A DNA stretch of 64,000 bases from Cryobacterium tagatosivorans (lineage in GTDB: Bacteria > Actinomycetota > Actinomycetes > Actinomycetales > Microbacteriaceae): positions 1 through 64,000 of the forward strand of contig NZ_SOEZ01000046.1 in the NCBI RefSeq assembly GCF_004402215.1. Reading direction: 5' to 3'. How positions within the stretch are numbered: position 1 is the stretch's first letter; the number at the start of each line of letters is the position of its first letter. Below are positions 47,855-55,165 of this stretch, in pieces. A program made the position numbers and the translations under genes. The notes under the pieces are model-generated. The model searched no databases and was not told where the DNA came from. It worked only from the letters and a program-made list of their open reading frames with translations.

Positions 47855-47927
47855 GCTCACCTCCGTCACGGGTCGCGCGGTACCGAGAGTAGACCCTTCC
47901 CCGCGTGCTCGCTCCGGGGGCCCGCCC

Positions 47928-48407
47928 CTATCGGTACAGCCTCCGCACTGCCTCCCGCATGACCCGGAGCACCACGTCCGGCATCACGCCGTCGGCGTCG
48001 GTGGCCGGGCTGGTGTTCACGATTCGGTCGAATTCCCCCGCGAAGTCCCGATCAGCTGGCCAGTCCTCGGGCAGGCGCAGGAACCAGGTGAAGCCAACTG
48101 GGCGGGGAGGGACGCCCGCATCCGCCAGGTAGAGATTGATCGAGTCCTCCAGGCCCGCTCGGTCGGCGGGGGTGAACGGCTCGTCCCGGCTGGTGATCAC
48201 TCCGCCGGTCTCGCAGCTCACCTTGACGCGGCGGGATGAGTCATCCTGCGGCATCCGCCCGACTCTGCCTGGTCCGGCGGCCCAGGCTTTCAGAGAGCCC
48301 CAGCCGTTCTCTTCGAGCTCGACCCAGCCGACGGTGTCAGGCAGCAGCGGAGCCTCGTCCCACAGCCGTCCCGTCCCGTTGGCGTCAATCGCCGCGAGAT
48401 CAATCAC
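47928..48407 (-). CDS. Hypothetical protein in the araC-VOC operon
   Basis: A 159-residue soluble protein that I do not recognise. It has Trp- and acid-rich N-terminal segments (GRLWDEAPLLPDTVGWVELEENGWG) and a C-terminal helix ending in MREAVRRLYR. GTG start at 48407 overlaps the VOC gene stop by 4 bp (GTGA), which fixes the start and shows translational coupling. It is third gene of an operon with the AraC-type regulator and the VOC protein. Confidence 0.7.
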   Translation of the reverse strand: MIDLAAIDANGTGRLWDEAPLLPDTVGWVELEENGWGSLKAWAAGPGRVGRMPQDDSSRRVKVSCETGGVITSRDEPFTPADRAGLEDSINLYLADAGVPPRPVGFTWFLRLPEDWPADRDFAGEFDRIVNTSPATDADGVMPDVVLRVMREAVRRLYR

Positions 48408-48814
48408 GCCGCCGGCGCCTGTGAGAAGCGGACCGTGTTGCCCGAGGGGTCGCGGAACGCGCAGTCGCGTGGGCCCCACGGCTGGTCGATGGGCTCCTGC
48501 AGGACCTCGGCGCCGGATGCGCGGAGCGTCTCGAAGGTCGCATCGAGGTCGTCGGTGCGGAAGACGATGATCGGCAGGACGCCCTTGGTCAACAGCGCCT
48601 GGAGCGCGTCGCCGTCGGCCTGGGACCGTCCGGCGTGGGGCTCGGACAGCACGATCCCGAGGTCGGGTTGCGCCGTGCTGCCCAGCGTGACCCAGCGGAA
48701 CGGGCCCGAAGCCACGTCGTTCTGAACCTCGAGGCCGAGCGCGTCCCGGTAGAAGGCGAGCGACTCGTCGACGTCGTTGACGGTGATGTTTGAGTATTGG
48801 AGTGAAATGGTCAT
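48404..48814 (-). CDS. VOC (glyoxalase-like) family protein
   Basis: A 136-residue vicinal-oxygen-chelate protein made of two beta-alpha-beta-beta-beta modules. The first opens LQYSNITVNDVDESLAFYRDALGL, and the second ends FRDPSGNTVRFSQ with a likely metal-region Glu in EVLQEP. Homologues include dioxygenases, glyoxalase and resistance proteins; no specific reaction can be assigned. It overlaps its regulator gene by 4 bp at its start and the next gene by 4 bp at its end. Confidence 0.85.
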   Translation of the reverse strand: MTISLQYSNITVNDVDESLAFYRDALGLEVQNDVASGPFRWVTLGSTAQPDLGIVLSEPHAGRSQADGDALQALLTKGVLPIIVFRTDDLDATFETLRASGAEVLQEPIDQPWGPRDCAFRDPSGNTVRFSQAPAA

Positions 48815-49278
48815 GCGGCCACGCTAGGCGGCCGGGGTCGCGAGCGCTTCTCGAATCCTGCTCGACTCGTTTCGCCCCTCGCTTCGGGCCGAGGCCGGGT
48901 GTCCACCTTCGCCACGCACGCGGGCATCGCCGTCACGGCGTGGTGCTCCCGGCTGCGGTAGGCGCTGGGCGTCTCCCCAACGAGCTCGGTGAATCGCGAA
49001 CTGAACGAACCGAGCGAGGTGGAACCGACGACCATGCAGGCGTCGGTCACGCCCAGCCCCGCGCGGAGCAGGGCCATCGCCCGTTCGATCCGGCGGGTCA
49101 TCAGGTAGTTGTACGGGGTTTCGCCATACGCCGCCCGGAACTGCCGGGAGAAGTGAGCGGGCGACATCAGCGCGCGGCGGGCCATCGTTGGCACGTCGAG
49201 GGGACGGGCGTACTCCCGGTCGATCAGGTCCCGTGCACGGCGCAGGTGCGCGAGGTTGGCGAGGTCCTGCGGATCCAT
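48811..49278 (-). CDS. AraC-family transcriptional regulator
   Basis: A 155-residue AraC-type regulator that is essentially only the DNA-binding domain. Two HTH units are visible: LDVPTMARRALMSPAHFSRQFRAAYGETPYNYL (about 28-60) and VTDACMVVGSTSLGSFSSRFTELVGETPSAYR (about 77-108), followed by a basic tail with no ligand domain. TATTTT ends exactly 6 nt before the ATG, a clear leaderless promoter. It heads the operon with the VOC gene and probably controls it. Confidence 0.87.
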   Translation of the reverse strand: MDPQDLANLAHLRRARDLIDREYARPLDVPTMARRALMSPAHFSRQFRAAYGETPYNYLMTRRIERAMALLRAGLGVTDACMVVGSTSLGSFSSRFTELVGETPSAYRSREHHAVTAMPACVAKVDTRPRPEARGETSRAGFEKRSRPRPPSVAA

Positions 49279-49284
49279 GAGATG

Positions 49285-49290
49285 AAAATA
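49285..49290 (-). promoter_or_regulatory. Leaderless promoter of the araC-type gene (TATTTT)
   Basis: On the minus strand TATTTT is followed by CATCTC and then the ATG. There is no ribosome-binding site, so the mRNA should begin at the start codon. Confidence 0.55.
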
Positions 49291-49348
49291 CCACCCGGCG
49301 ACGTCACCGCCCAGATACCTTCCACGCGTACCGCTGCCGGCGGTTTAC

Positions 49349-49564
49349 CTACCGGCGGCGGCCCCAGATGAAATAGGCGATGGGGCCGAGGAAGTTCACT
49401 CCGATGATCGCCGCCCACACGCCCTTGGGCCCGTTGACGCGCTCCGCCGGCGACCGAGCGAGGTCGGCCCACGCCGTGGCGGCCAGCGAGATTTGCACCG
49501 ACACCGCAACGAGTGTTGCCGTTCGCTGCTTGGCAGTCATGTCCTTCCACTGCGGTTTCTTCAT
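49349..49564 (-). CDS. PLDc_N-type small membrane protein
   Basis: A 71-residue protein with two hydrophobic helices (about 15-33 and 47-66). The end, GVWAAIIGVNFLGPIAYFIWGRR, matches the phospholipase D N-terminal (PLDc_N) domain found alone in many actinobacteria. No enzyme part is present. It starts 3 bp after the HhH-GPD gene stop and is likely cotranscribed. Confidence 0.8.
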   Translation of the reverse strand: MKKPQWKDMTAKQRTATLVAVSVQISLAATAWADLARSPAERVNGPKGVWAAIIGVNFLGPIAYFIWGRRR

Positions 49565-49567
49565 CTC

Positions 49568-50143
49568 TTACTCCTGACCCTTCTTCGCGGCGGCCTTCGC
49601 CGCTCGCTTGGTCTCCCGCACGCGTGACAGTGTGTCGGCGTCGACGATGTCGGCGACGGAACGAAACGAGCCGTCCTCCCCGTACGGGGCGGATGCTTCA
49701 CGCCAGCCCGGCGCCGTGACCCCGAGCCGTTTGCCGAGGAGGGCGAGGAAGATCCTGGCCTTCTGTTCGCCGAAGCCCGGGAGCCCCTTCAGCCTTCGGA
49801 GGATCTCGGCGCCGTCCGGGGAGCCGGAGGTCCAGATGGCGGAAGCGTCGCCGTCCCAGTCTGTCGCGACGACGCCGGCCACCGTCTGCACGCGCGCGGC
49901 CATCGACCCGGGGAAGCGGTGCACCGCCGGCGTCTGCCGGAAGACCTCGACGAAGGCATCCGGGTCATACCCGGCGAGCGCAGCGGGGTCGAGGGTGCCG
50001 ATTCGGTCGCGGATCTTGGCCGGCCCGGCGAAGGCGGTCTCCATCGCGATCTGCTGGTCGAGGAGCATCCCGAGCAGGAGGGCGAAGGGGTCCTCGCTGA
50101 GGAGGGTGTCGGCGGCGGCGTCGCCGGTGAGGTGCAGCGTCAT
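49568..50143 (-). CDS. HhH-GPD-type base excision repair protein
   Basis: A 191-residue protein of the HhH-GPD superfamily, which removes damaged bases. The N-terminal helices (LLGMLLDQQIAMETAF) match the family start, and the helix-hairpin-helix LKGLPGFGEQKARIFLALLG (about 133-152) contacts DNA. No [4Fe-4S] cysteines are present. A catalytic Asp cannot be named with confidence. The ATG follows CACAAT by 6 nt. It is divergent from the SixA-like gene, with a long palindrome between them. Confidence 0.8.
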   Translation of the reverse strand: MTLHLTGDAAADTLLSEDPFALLLGMLLDQQIAMETAFAGPAKIRDRIGTLDPAALAGYDPDAFVEVFRQTPAVHRFPGSMAARVQTVAGVVATDWDGDASAIWTSGSPDGAEILRRLKGLPGFGEQKARIFLALLGKRLGVTAPGWREASAPYGEDGSFRSVADIVDADTLSRVRETKRAAKAAAKKGQE

Positions 50144-50182
50144 CCGCCCATTGTGGCACCGGGCGCCTGCGCCCGCGCACCC

Positions 50183-50248
50183 AGCTGTGGCCGACTCGGA
50201 CAACTGTGGCCGGCACACCGGGAACACTTGTCCGAGTCGGCCGCAGTT
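50183..50248. repeat. Intergenic inverted repeat, family E, between divergent genes
   Basis: Arms 50183-50203 and 50228-50248 share GGCCGACTCGGACAA and its complement, with two or three mismatches outside. Unlike most elements of this set, it lies between divergent starts, just upstream of the sixA-like -10 box (50264-50269), so it cannot be a simple terminator. Confidence 0.75.
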
Positions 50249-50263
50249 GCCGGGTCGGCTGGG

Positions 50264-50269
50264 TACGCT
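50264..50269 (+). promoter_or_regulatory. Leaderless promoter of the sixA-like gene (TACGCT)
   Basis: TACGCT ends 6 nt before the ATG at 50276 with no ribosome site between. Confidence 0.5.
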
Positions 50270-50275
50270 CGGCGC

Positions 50276-50824
50276 ATGACGCCCTTCCGTGTGCCCACCT
50301 GGACTGACGGGTCCGCCGCGCCGGCACCCCGGATGCCTGAGCGCACCCTGATCCTGCTGCGGCACGCCAAGTCGGACTGGTCCGGCGGCGAGGCCGACGT
50401 CGATCGGCCGCTGGCCGAGCGCGGCGTGCGCCAGGCGGCCGAGGCCGGGCGCTGGCTCGCGGGCAACGCCCCCGGCATCGATCTCGCCGTCGTGTCGCCG
50501 GCGAACCGGGCTCGCGGCACCTGGGAGCTGGCCTCGGCCGAGTTCGACCACCGGCCGCCGGAACGGATCGACGAGCGCCTGTACGCCGCGTCGGCCGGCC
50601 GACTGCTCGAGGTGCTGCGCGCCCTGCCGGACGAGGCGGCCACCGTCGTCCTGGTGGGCCACAACCCCGGGATCGAGGACCTCGTCTCGATCCTCACCGG
50701 CGAGACGGCCTCGATGCGCACCTCGGCCCTCGCGGTGCTCGGGCTGGCCGGGTCGTGGTCGACCGCCGGCCAGTCCCGAGCGACGCTGCGGGCGGCCGGC
50801 AGGCCACCCGCAGCGTCGCGGTAA
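50276..50824 (+). CDS. SixA-like histidine phosphatase family protein
   Basis: A 182-residue phosphoglycerate-mutase-superfamily phosphatase. The phospho-His motif is LLRHAKSDW near residue 31, and the second catalytic His lies in VLVGHNPGIEDL. Its size and RHAKSDW motif fit SixA, which dephosphorylates phosphohistidine proteins; the substrate here is not known. The ATG follows TACGCT by 6 nt. It ends convergent with the persulfide dioxygenase-rhodanese gene. Confidence 0.85.
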   Translation: MTPFRVPTWTDGSAAPAPRMPERTLILLRHAKSDWSGGEADVDRPLAERGVRQAAEAGRWLAGNAPGIDLAVVSPANRARGTWELASAEFDHRPPERIDERLYAASAGRLLEVLRALPDEAATVVLVGHNPGIEDLVSILTGETASMRTSALAVLGLAGSWSTAGQSRATLRAAGRPPAASR

Positions 50825-50833
50825 CAGCCCGGG

Positions 50834-52243
50834 TCAGCGAATGGAGGCCGACTCCCTCGACTCCTGCTGGGCGACCCAGCCGAGGTAGCTGCCGTCGAGC
50901 TCCACCACGTCATAGCCCTCGTGACGCAAGGCGCTGGCCACGACCGAGCTGCGGACGCCGCTCTGGCAGTAGGTCACGATGGTGCCCTCGGCCGGGAGCT
51001 GGTCCAGGTTCCAGAGGACGCGGCCGCCGTGCAGCTGCGGTGAGCCGGGGATGTGGCCGGCGGTGTGTTCGCTCCTGGCTCGGACGTCGAGCAGCAGCGC
51101 CGACTCGAAGCCGTCGAGCTCCTCGGGCTGGACCAGCCGCGGGGTGCTCAGCGGCAGGCCTTCGAGCCCGGTGACGTAGCCGCTCACGGCGTCGATGCCG
51201 ACGCGCACGAGGTGGTCCCAGTATTCCTGGGCCTCGTCCTGGTCGGCGGCCAGGAGGACGAGCGGACGGGAGTCCCGCTCGGGGTCCACGGCCCACGCCG
51301 CGTAGGTCGCCACGCTCTTGCCTGCGGGGATGTTCAGGGAGCCGAGTACGGTGCCTTCGTGCACCTCGGTGTTGTGGCGAGTGTCCACGAACGTCACCGT
51401 GTTGTCGGCGAGGTCGTGGGCGACCGACTCGGCGGGCAGCTCCTGCAGCGGAGCACGCTCGCCCATGATCGCCGGACCCTGCCGGTTCTGGCGCTTCATC
51501 CGCCCGAAGTAGGCGGGCGCGTCGGGTTGTCCGTCGAGCAGTTCGTTGATGAAGCCCTCTTCGTCGCCTGCGACGAGGTAGGGGCCCCACCAGGAGTACA
51601 GGCGCTCATAGCCGACCGTGGTGGACGGGACGGCGCCGAGCGCCTTGCCGCAGGCGCTGCCGGCACCGTGGCCGGGGTGCACCTGGACATAGTCGGGCAG
51701 GGTGAGGAACTTGTCGCGGAGGCTTGCGAACATCTGCTTCGCGCCGGCGAAGCGGGTGTCGACGCCGCCGGCCGCCTCGTCGAGCAGGTCCGGACGGCCG
51801 AGGTCGCCGGAGAAGACGAAGTCGCCCGAGAGCAGGTAGCCGGGCTGGTCGCTGAACGCCCCGTCGGTGACGAGGAAGGACAGGTGCTCGGGGGTGTGGC
51901 CGGGGGTGTGCACGGCCTGGACGGTGATGTTGCCGATGGTGATCGCGTCACCGTCGTGCAGCCGCTCGCCCTCGAACCGGTACTGCCAGTCGGCTCCGCC
52001 CTCGCCGGATACGTAGATGGTCGCGCCGGTGGCGGCGGCGAGTTCGCGGGTGCCGGAGAGGTAGTCGGCGTGGATGTGGGTCTCGGTGACGGCGACGATC
52101 TTCATCCCGTTCGCCGCGGCCACGGCCTGGTAGACGGCGATGTCGCGGCGGGGGTCGATGACGACCGCCTCACCCTTGCGCTGGCAGCCGATCAGAAAGC
52201 TGGCCTGGGCGAGGTCCTCGTCATAGATGCGTTCGATAAGCAT
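50834..52243 (-). CDS. Persulfide dioxygenase-rhodanese fusion (CstB-like)
   Basis: A 469-residue protein with three modules. Residues 1-245 are a metallo-beta-lactamase fold of the ETHE1/persulfide dioxygenase kind: THIHADY (55-61), HTPGHTPEH (112-120), SGD (139-141), HPGHG (189-193); His56, His112 and Asp141 are the likely Fe(II) ligands. Residues ~265-365 form a pseudo-rhodanese without a catalytic Cys. Residues ~370-460 form an active-type rhodanese with Cys426 (YCQSGVRS). This order matches Staphylococcus CstB. The ATG at 52243 has a perfect AAGGAG ribosome site. Operator at 52315-52328. Confidence 0.88.
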   Translation of the reverse strand: MLIERIYDEDLAQASFLIGCQRKGEAVVIDPRRDIAVYQAVAAANGMKIVAVTETHIHADYLSGTRELAAATGATIYVSGEGGADWQYRFEGERLHDGDAITIGNITVQAVHTPGHTPEHLSFLVTDGAFSDQPGYLLSGDFVFSGDLGRPDLLDEAAGGVDTRFAGAKQMFASLRDKFLTLPDYVQVHPGHGAGSACGKALGAVPSTTVGYERLYSWWGPYLVAGDEEGFINELLDGQPDAPAYFGRMKRQNRQGPAIMGERAPLQELPAESVAHDLADNTVTFVDTRHNTEVHEGTVLGSLNIPAGKSVATYAAWAVDPERDSRPLVLLAADQDEAQEYWDHLVRVGIDAVSGYVTGLEGLPLSTPRLVQPEELDGFESALLLDVRARSEHTAGHIPGSPQLHGGRVLWNLDQLPAEGTIVTYCQSGVRSSVVASALRHEGYDVVELDGSYLGWVAQQESRESASIR

Positions 52244-52314
52244 GTGGGTCTCCTTCGTGGACGTGTGGCGGAGGTCCCCGCGGGGTCCTTCCGTTCGTCT
52301 GTACTCCAGAGTAA

Positions 52315-52328
52315 TACCCCCAGGGGTA
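52315..52328. promoter_or_regulatory. CsoR-type operator before the CstB-like gene
   Basis: TACCCCCAGGGGTA is palindromic except at the centre and nearly identical to the sites at 46155-46189. It lies 72 bp before the CstB-like start. It places this gene in the presumed regulon of the CsoR-family protein at 44591. Confidence 0.78.
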
Positions 52329-52368
52329 TAAGCGCAAGGCCCTCCGAGGCGGTCGGACGTGGCGCAGC

Positions 52369-52404
52369 GGGAGCGGCTGCGGGAGCGGCTGCGGGAGCGG
52401 CTGC
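52369..52404. repeat. 12-bp tandem repeat, three units
   Basis: GGGAGCGGCTGC occurs three times head to tail (52369-52380, 52381-52392, 52393-52404). It is intergenic, between the divergent CstB-like and SnoaL-like genes. No function visible. Confidence 0.85.
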
Positions 52405-52479
52405 GGGCCCAAGCGGGGCGGGCGTCCCCTACCGGCTCGGCAGGATGCGGCCTAGCATCGGCCGTGACCATCGTGGGAG

Positions 52480-53076
52480 GTGCCCGTCAGCGCGGACAGT
52501 GATTTCCGTTGGTGCCTCGCCCGCCAGGCGGAAGCCGAAAAGGCGCTCGTCGCCGGTGACGTCGCTCCGCGGCTGGCGCTCTGGACGAGGAACGACCCTG
52601 TTTCCCTGCTGGGCGCGTGGGGCCCGAACAAGGTCGGCTGGGATGCCGTGAGCCGCACCTTCCACTGGGTCGCGGACCGGCTGGGCGAGGGCACCAGCAG
52701 TGATTTCCGGTTCAACATCGACGTCGCCGAAGCCATCGGCGACATGGCCTACACGGTTGGCTTCGAACGCTTCAATTCCATCGGGGCGGACGGCACAGTC
52801 GAGCCGGTCACCGTCCGCGTGACCCACGTGTACAGGCGCGAGGACGGCGAGTGGAAGATCGTCCACCGCCACGGCGACCGGCTCCCCCGGATGAGAGCCC
52901 GCCCTCGGCCTGACCTGGCCGCCGGTCGGGGTTGGCCTGCAGCGGCATCGGCGTGCCCGAGTTTGACTGTTGCGGTCGAGTTTGCCGGGCACACCAGGTC
53001 AACTCGACCGGAACTGTCAAACTGGGCCAATCGGCGCCATGGGCACGGCGACCGCGTGCGCAGGGCTAAACGTTGA
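52480..53076 (+). CDS. SnoaL/NTF2-like protein with read-through tail
   Basis: A 198-residue frame whose first ~135 residues form a SnoaL-like (NTF2-fold) domain: SDFRWCLARQAEAEKALVAGD at the start, WDAVSRTFHWVADRL, and a terminal strand EDGEWKIVHRHGDR typical of the family. The last ~60 residues are Arg/Pro/Ala-rich and are encoded by the family F palindrome and the first ychF-end repeat, so they are probably not native. GTG start; a TAGCAT -10 candidate lies at 52453-52458. Ligand or reaction unknown. Confidence 0.72.
   Translation: MPVSADSDFRWCLARQAEAEKALVAGDVAPRLALWTRNDPVSLLGAWGPNKVGWDAVSRTFHWVADRLGEGTSSDFRFNIDVAEAIGDMAYTVGFERFNSIGADGTVEPVTVRVTHVYRREDGEWKIVHRHGDRLPRMRARPRPDLAAGRGWPAAASACPSLTVAVEFAGHTRSTRPELSNWANRRHGHGDRVRRAKR
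52956..53026. repeat. Inverted repeat, family F, overlapping a gene end
   Basis: Arms 52956-52982 (GAGTTTGACTGTTGCGGTCG core) and 53001-53026, with two or three mismatches and an ~18-nt loop. The element lies inside the 3' part of the SnoaL-like reading frame and replaces whatever end the gene had. Confidence 0.75.
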
Positions 53077-53089
53077 AGCGGAACTCCAC
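53066..53089. repeat. Direct repeat of the ychF 3' end, left copy
   Basis: CTAAACGTTGAAGCGGAACT plus CCAC matches 54017-54040 at 23 of 24 positions. Read on the minus strand it codes for VEFRFNV and a stop, exactly the end of YchF, but no ychF body adjoins it. It is the outer boundary of a ~950-bp segment carrying the SDR gene. Confidence 0.85.
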
Positions 53090-53179
53090 TAAGTGGCATC
53101 GCCGAGCAACCTTTAGAGCCACGTTTCGCGCCATCCTGGCTATCTCCGCATCGTCGCTGCCAGCAGCGCAGTGACTCCC

Positions 53180-53854
53180 CTACTCCCTGCCGTCCTCAAG
53201 GGGGATGAGCATCGTCCGAAATGGGCCGGCAACGGCGTGGAGGTCCCAAATGCGATCGGCGACGCCGTCGATGCCGTTGACAAGCTGAAGCTGAGGAATG
53301 CCTCCCGGGATCACGAGTTGGCTGACACGGACTCCCTCACCCTCGAGTGCGTCGTGGAGCATCTCACCGTAGGCGCTCTCAGCCGGGAAGGCGACCGATG
53401 TGCCTGCGAAGTCAGCGCGGGCCTTCACCGAGGTTCCGCCGTTGATCAAGATGATGCTGCCGCTTCCTGCCTGCCGCATTGCCGGGAGCACAGTACGCAC
53501 CGCGTGAATGAGCCCGAGAGCCGAGAACTGCAATGCCTCCAAAGCCAGCTCCGGAGTCATTTCAAGCACCGGCTTCAGATAGTCACGCGACGGGAGCGGA
53601 CTGTACTGCAACGTGGAGATGGGTCCCAGCTCTGCCGCGGCACGCGCCAGTGCATCTTCAAGCGCCGCCGGTACCCGTACATCCGCAGCGTAACCACTCA
53701 CGGTGAAGCCGGCAGCAGTGAGCTCCGCAGCCATGGAGTCCAGCTTCGACTGGTTCCTCGAGATCAGGGCGATTGAGAAGCCCTCGCGCCCGAACCTTCG
53801 CGCAACTGCTGCTCCGAGTCCCGGTCCGGCTCCGATGATGGCGATGACAGGCAC
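53180..53854 (-). CDS. Atypical short-chain dehydrogenase/reductase
   Basis: A 224-residue Rossmann protein. The nucleotide-binding motif IIGAGPGLGAAVARRFG opens it, and YAADVRV marks the adenine region. The catalytic YxxxK is not intact: the matching Tyr lies in SAYGEMLHDAL with Leu at the Lys position, so it belongs to the atypical SDRs whose reaction is unclear. The GTG at 53854 is chosen for its GGAG site 6 nt upstream. It is the only gene in the segment bounded by the ychF-end repeats and looks lower in GC than its neighbours. Confidence 0.78.
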   Translation of the reverse strand: MPVIAIIGAGPGLGAAVARRFGREGFSIALISRNQSKLDSMAAELTAAGFTVSGYAADVRVPAALEDALARAAAELGPISTLQYSPLPSRDYLKPVLEMTPELALEALQFSALGLIHAVRTVLPAMRQAGSGSIILINGGTSVKARADFAGTSVAFPAESAYGEMLHDALEGEGVRVSQLVIPGGIPQLQLVNGIDGVADRIWDLHAVAGPFRTMLIPLEDGRE

Positions 53855-54016
53855 GATGGTCTCCTTCGATTGATGATGGTGTGGTGTCTCGAGTGAGGTC
53901 AGATTGGACGACAGTTCTTCGGGATCACGCACCTGAGCAAGTTCGCTTACGCGAAGCAAAAACTGAGAGCTTCTGCTGCGAGCGGTACGCTCGGGCCTCC
54001 TCCGACCTGCCCGAGC

Positions 54017-54040
54017 CTAGACGTTGAAGCGGAACTCCAC
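54017..54040. repeat. Direct repeat of the ychF 3' end, right copy
   Basis: This is the genuine end of ychF (VEFRFNV and TAG). It is nearly identical to 53066-53089. The pair resembles attachment-type repeats flanking an insertion at a conserved gene's 3' end. Confidence 0.85.
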
Positions 54041-55090
54041 GACGTCGCCGTCCTGCATGACGTAGTCCTTGCCCTCGATGCGGGCCTTGCCCTTGGCGCG
54101 GGCCTCCACCACCGAACCGGCGGCGACGAGGTCGTCGAAGGAGAAGACCTCGGCCTTGATGAAGCCCTTCTGGAAGTCGGTGTGGATGACCCCGGCGGCC
54201 TGCGGCGCGGTCCAGCCCTTGTGGATGGTCCAGGCGCGCGTTTCCTTGGGCCCGGCGGTCAGGTAGGTCTGCAGGCCGAGCGTGTCGAAGCCGATGCGGG
54301 CGAGCTGGTTGAGCCCGCTCTCCTCCTGGCCGGTGGAGGCGAGCATTTCGGCGGCATCCTCTTCGTCGAGTTCGAGCAGTTCCGACTCGAGTTTGGCGTC
54401 GAGGAACACGGCCTGGGCCGGGGCGACGAGGGCCGCGAGGGTGGCGAGCTTCTCGGCATCCTGCAGCACGGCCTCGTCGACGTTGAAGACGTAGATGAAG
54501 GGCTTGGCGGTGAGGAGGCCCAGTTCGCGGATCGGCTCGAGGTCGATCGTCGAGGCGGACAGGGGCTTGCCGGCGTCGAGGAACGCCTGCGCGGCGAGGG
54601 CGGTTTCCAGCACGGCCGGGTCGAGCTTGCGGCCCTTGGTGTCCTTCTCGAAGCGGGTGACGGCCTTCTCGAGGGTCTGCAGGTCGGCGAGGATCAGCTC
54701 GGTGTTGATCGTCTCCATGTCGCCGGCCGGGTTGACGGCGCCGTCGACGTGCACGACGTCGGGGTCGGCGAAGCCACGGATGACCTGTGCGATGGCGTCG
54801 GCCTCGCGGATGTTGGCGAGGAACTTGTTGCCCAGACCCTCGCCCTCGCTGGCGCCGCGCACGATGCCGGCGATGTCGACGAAGGACACCGGGGCGGGCA
54901 GGAGGCGCTCGCTGCCGAAGATCGTGGCCAGCCTGGCCAGGCGCGAGTCGGGCAGGTTGACGACGCCGACGTTCGGCTCGATCGTCGCGAACGGGTAGTT
55001 CGCCGCGAGCACGTTGTTCTTGGTCAGGGCGTTGAAGAGGGTGGACTTGCCGACATTGGGCAGTCCGACGATTGCAATAGTAAGAGCCAC
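54017..55090 (-). CDS. ychF: Ribosome-binding ATPase YchF
   Basis: A 357-residue Obg-family P-loop protein that prefers ATP. G1 GLPNVGKST lies at 9-17 and VDIAGIVRGASEGEGLGN is the family switch region. A coiled-coil segment (about 125-205) and a C-terminal TGS domain ending VVEFRFNV complete the normal length. It acts on ribosomes in stress and redox responses in other bacteria. The GTG start follows TACGAT by 8 nt, indicating a leaderless mRNA. Its last 24 bp are duplicated at 53066. Confidence 0.94.
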   Translation of the reverse strand: MALTIAIVGLPNVGKSTLFNALTKNNVLAANYPFATIEPNVGVVNLPDSRLARLATIFGSERLLPAPVSFVDIAGIVRGASEGEGLGNKFLANIREADAIAQVIRGFADPDVVHVDGAVNPAGDMETINTELILADLQTLEKAVTRFEKDTKGRKLDPAVLETALAAQAFLDAGKPLSASTIDLEPIRELGLLTAKPFIYVFNVDEAVLQDAEKLATLAALVAPAQAVFLDAKLESELLELDEEDAAEMLASTGQEESGLNQLARIGFDTLGLQTYLTAGPKETRAWTIHKGWTAPQAAGVIHTDFQKGFIKAEVFSFDDLVAAGSVVEARAKGKARIEGKDYVMQDGDVVEFRFNV

Positions 55091-55098
55091 GAGGCTCA

Positions 55099-55104
55099 AT
55101 CGTA
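55099..55104 (-). promoter_or_regulatory. Leaderless promoter of ychF (TACGAT)
   Basis: On the minus strand TACGAT is followed by 8 nt and then the GTG start, with no ribosome site. Confidence 0.5.
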
Positions 55105-55165
55105 CCGGCTTGAGCCTGTGCCTTCCTTGACGGGCCCTGTCAGTGGCTCGTGAGACGATGAGGGG

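Noticed and set aside
47060..47962. A 300-codon plus-strand frame across the frameshifted gene and the membrane-protein gene
   Set aside because: It spans two minus-strand genes and a gap, and has no motif. It is a shadow.
52369..52404. CRISPR-like repeat array
   Set aside because: The units are contiguous with no spacers, and no cas gene is present.
53066..54040. Composite transposon or IS around the SDR gene
   Set aside because: No transposase and no terminal inverted repeats. The flanks are direct copies of a gene end, which points to site-specific integration or recombination.
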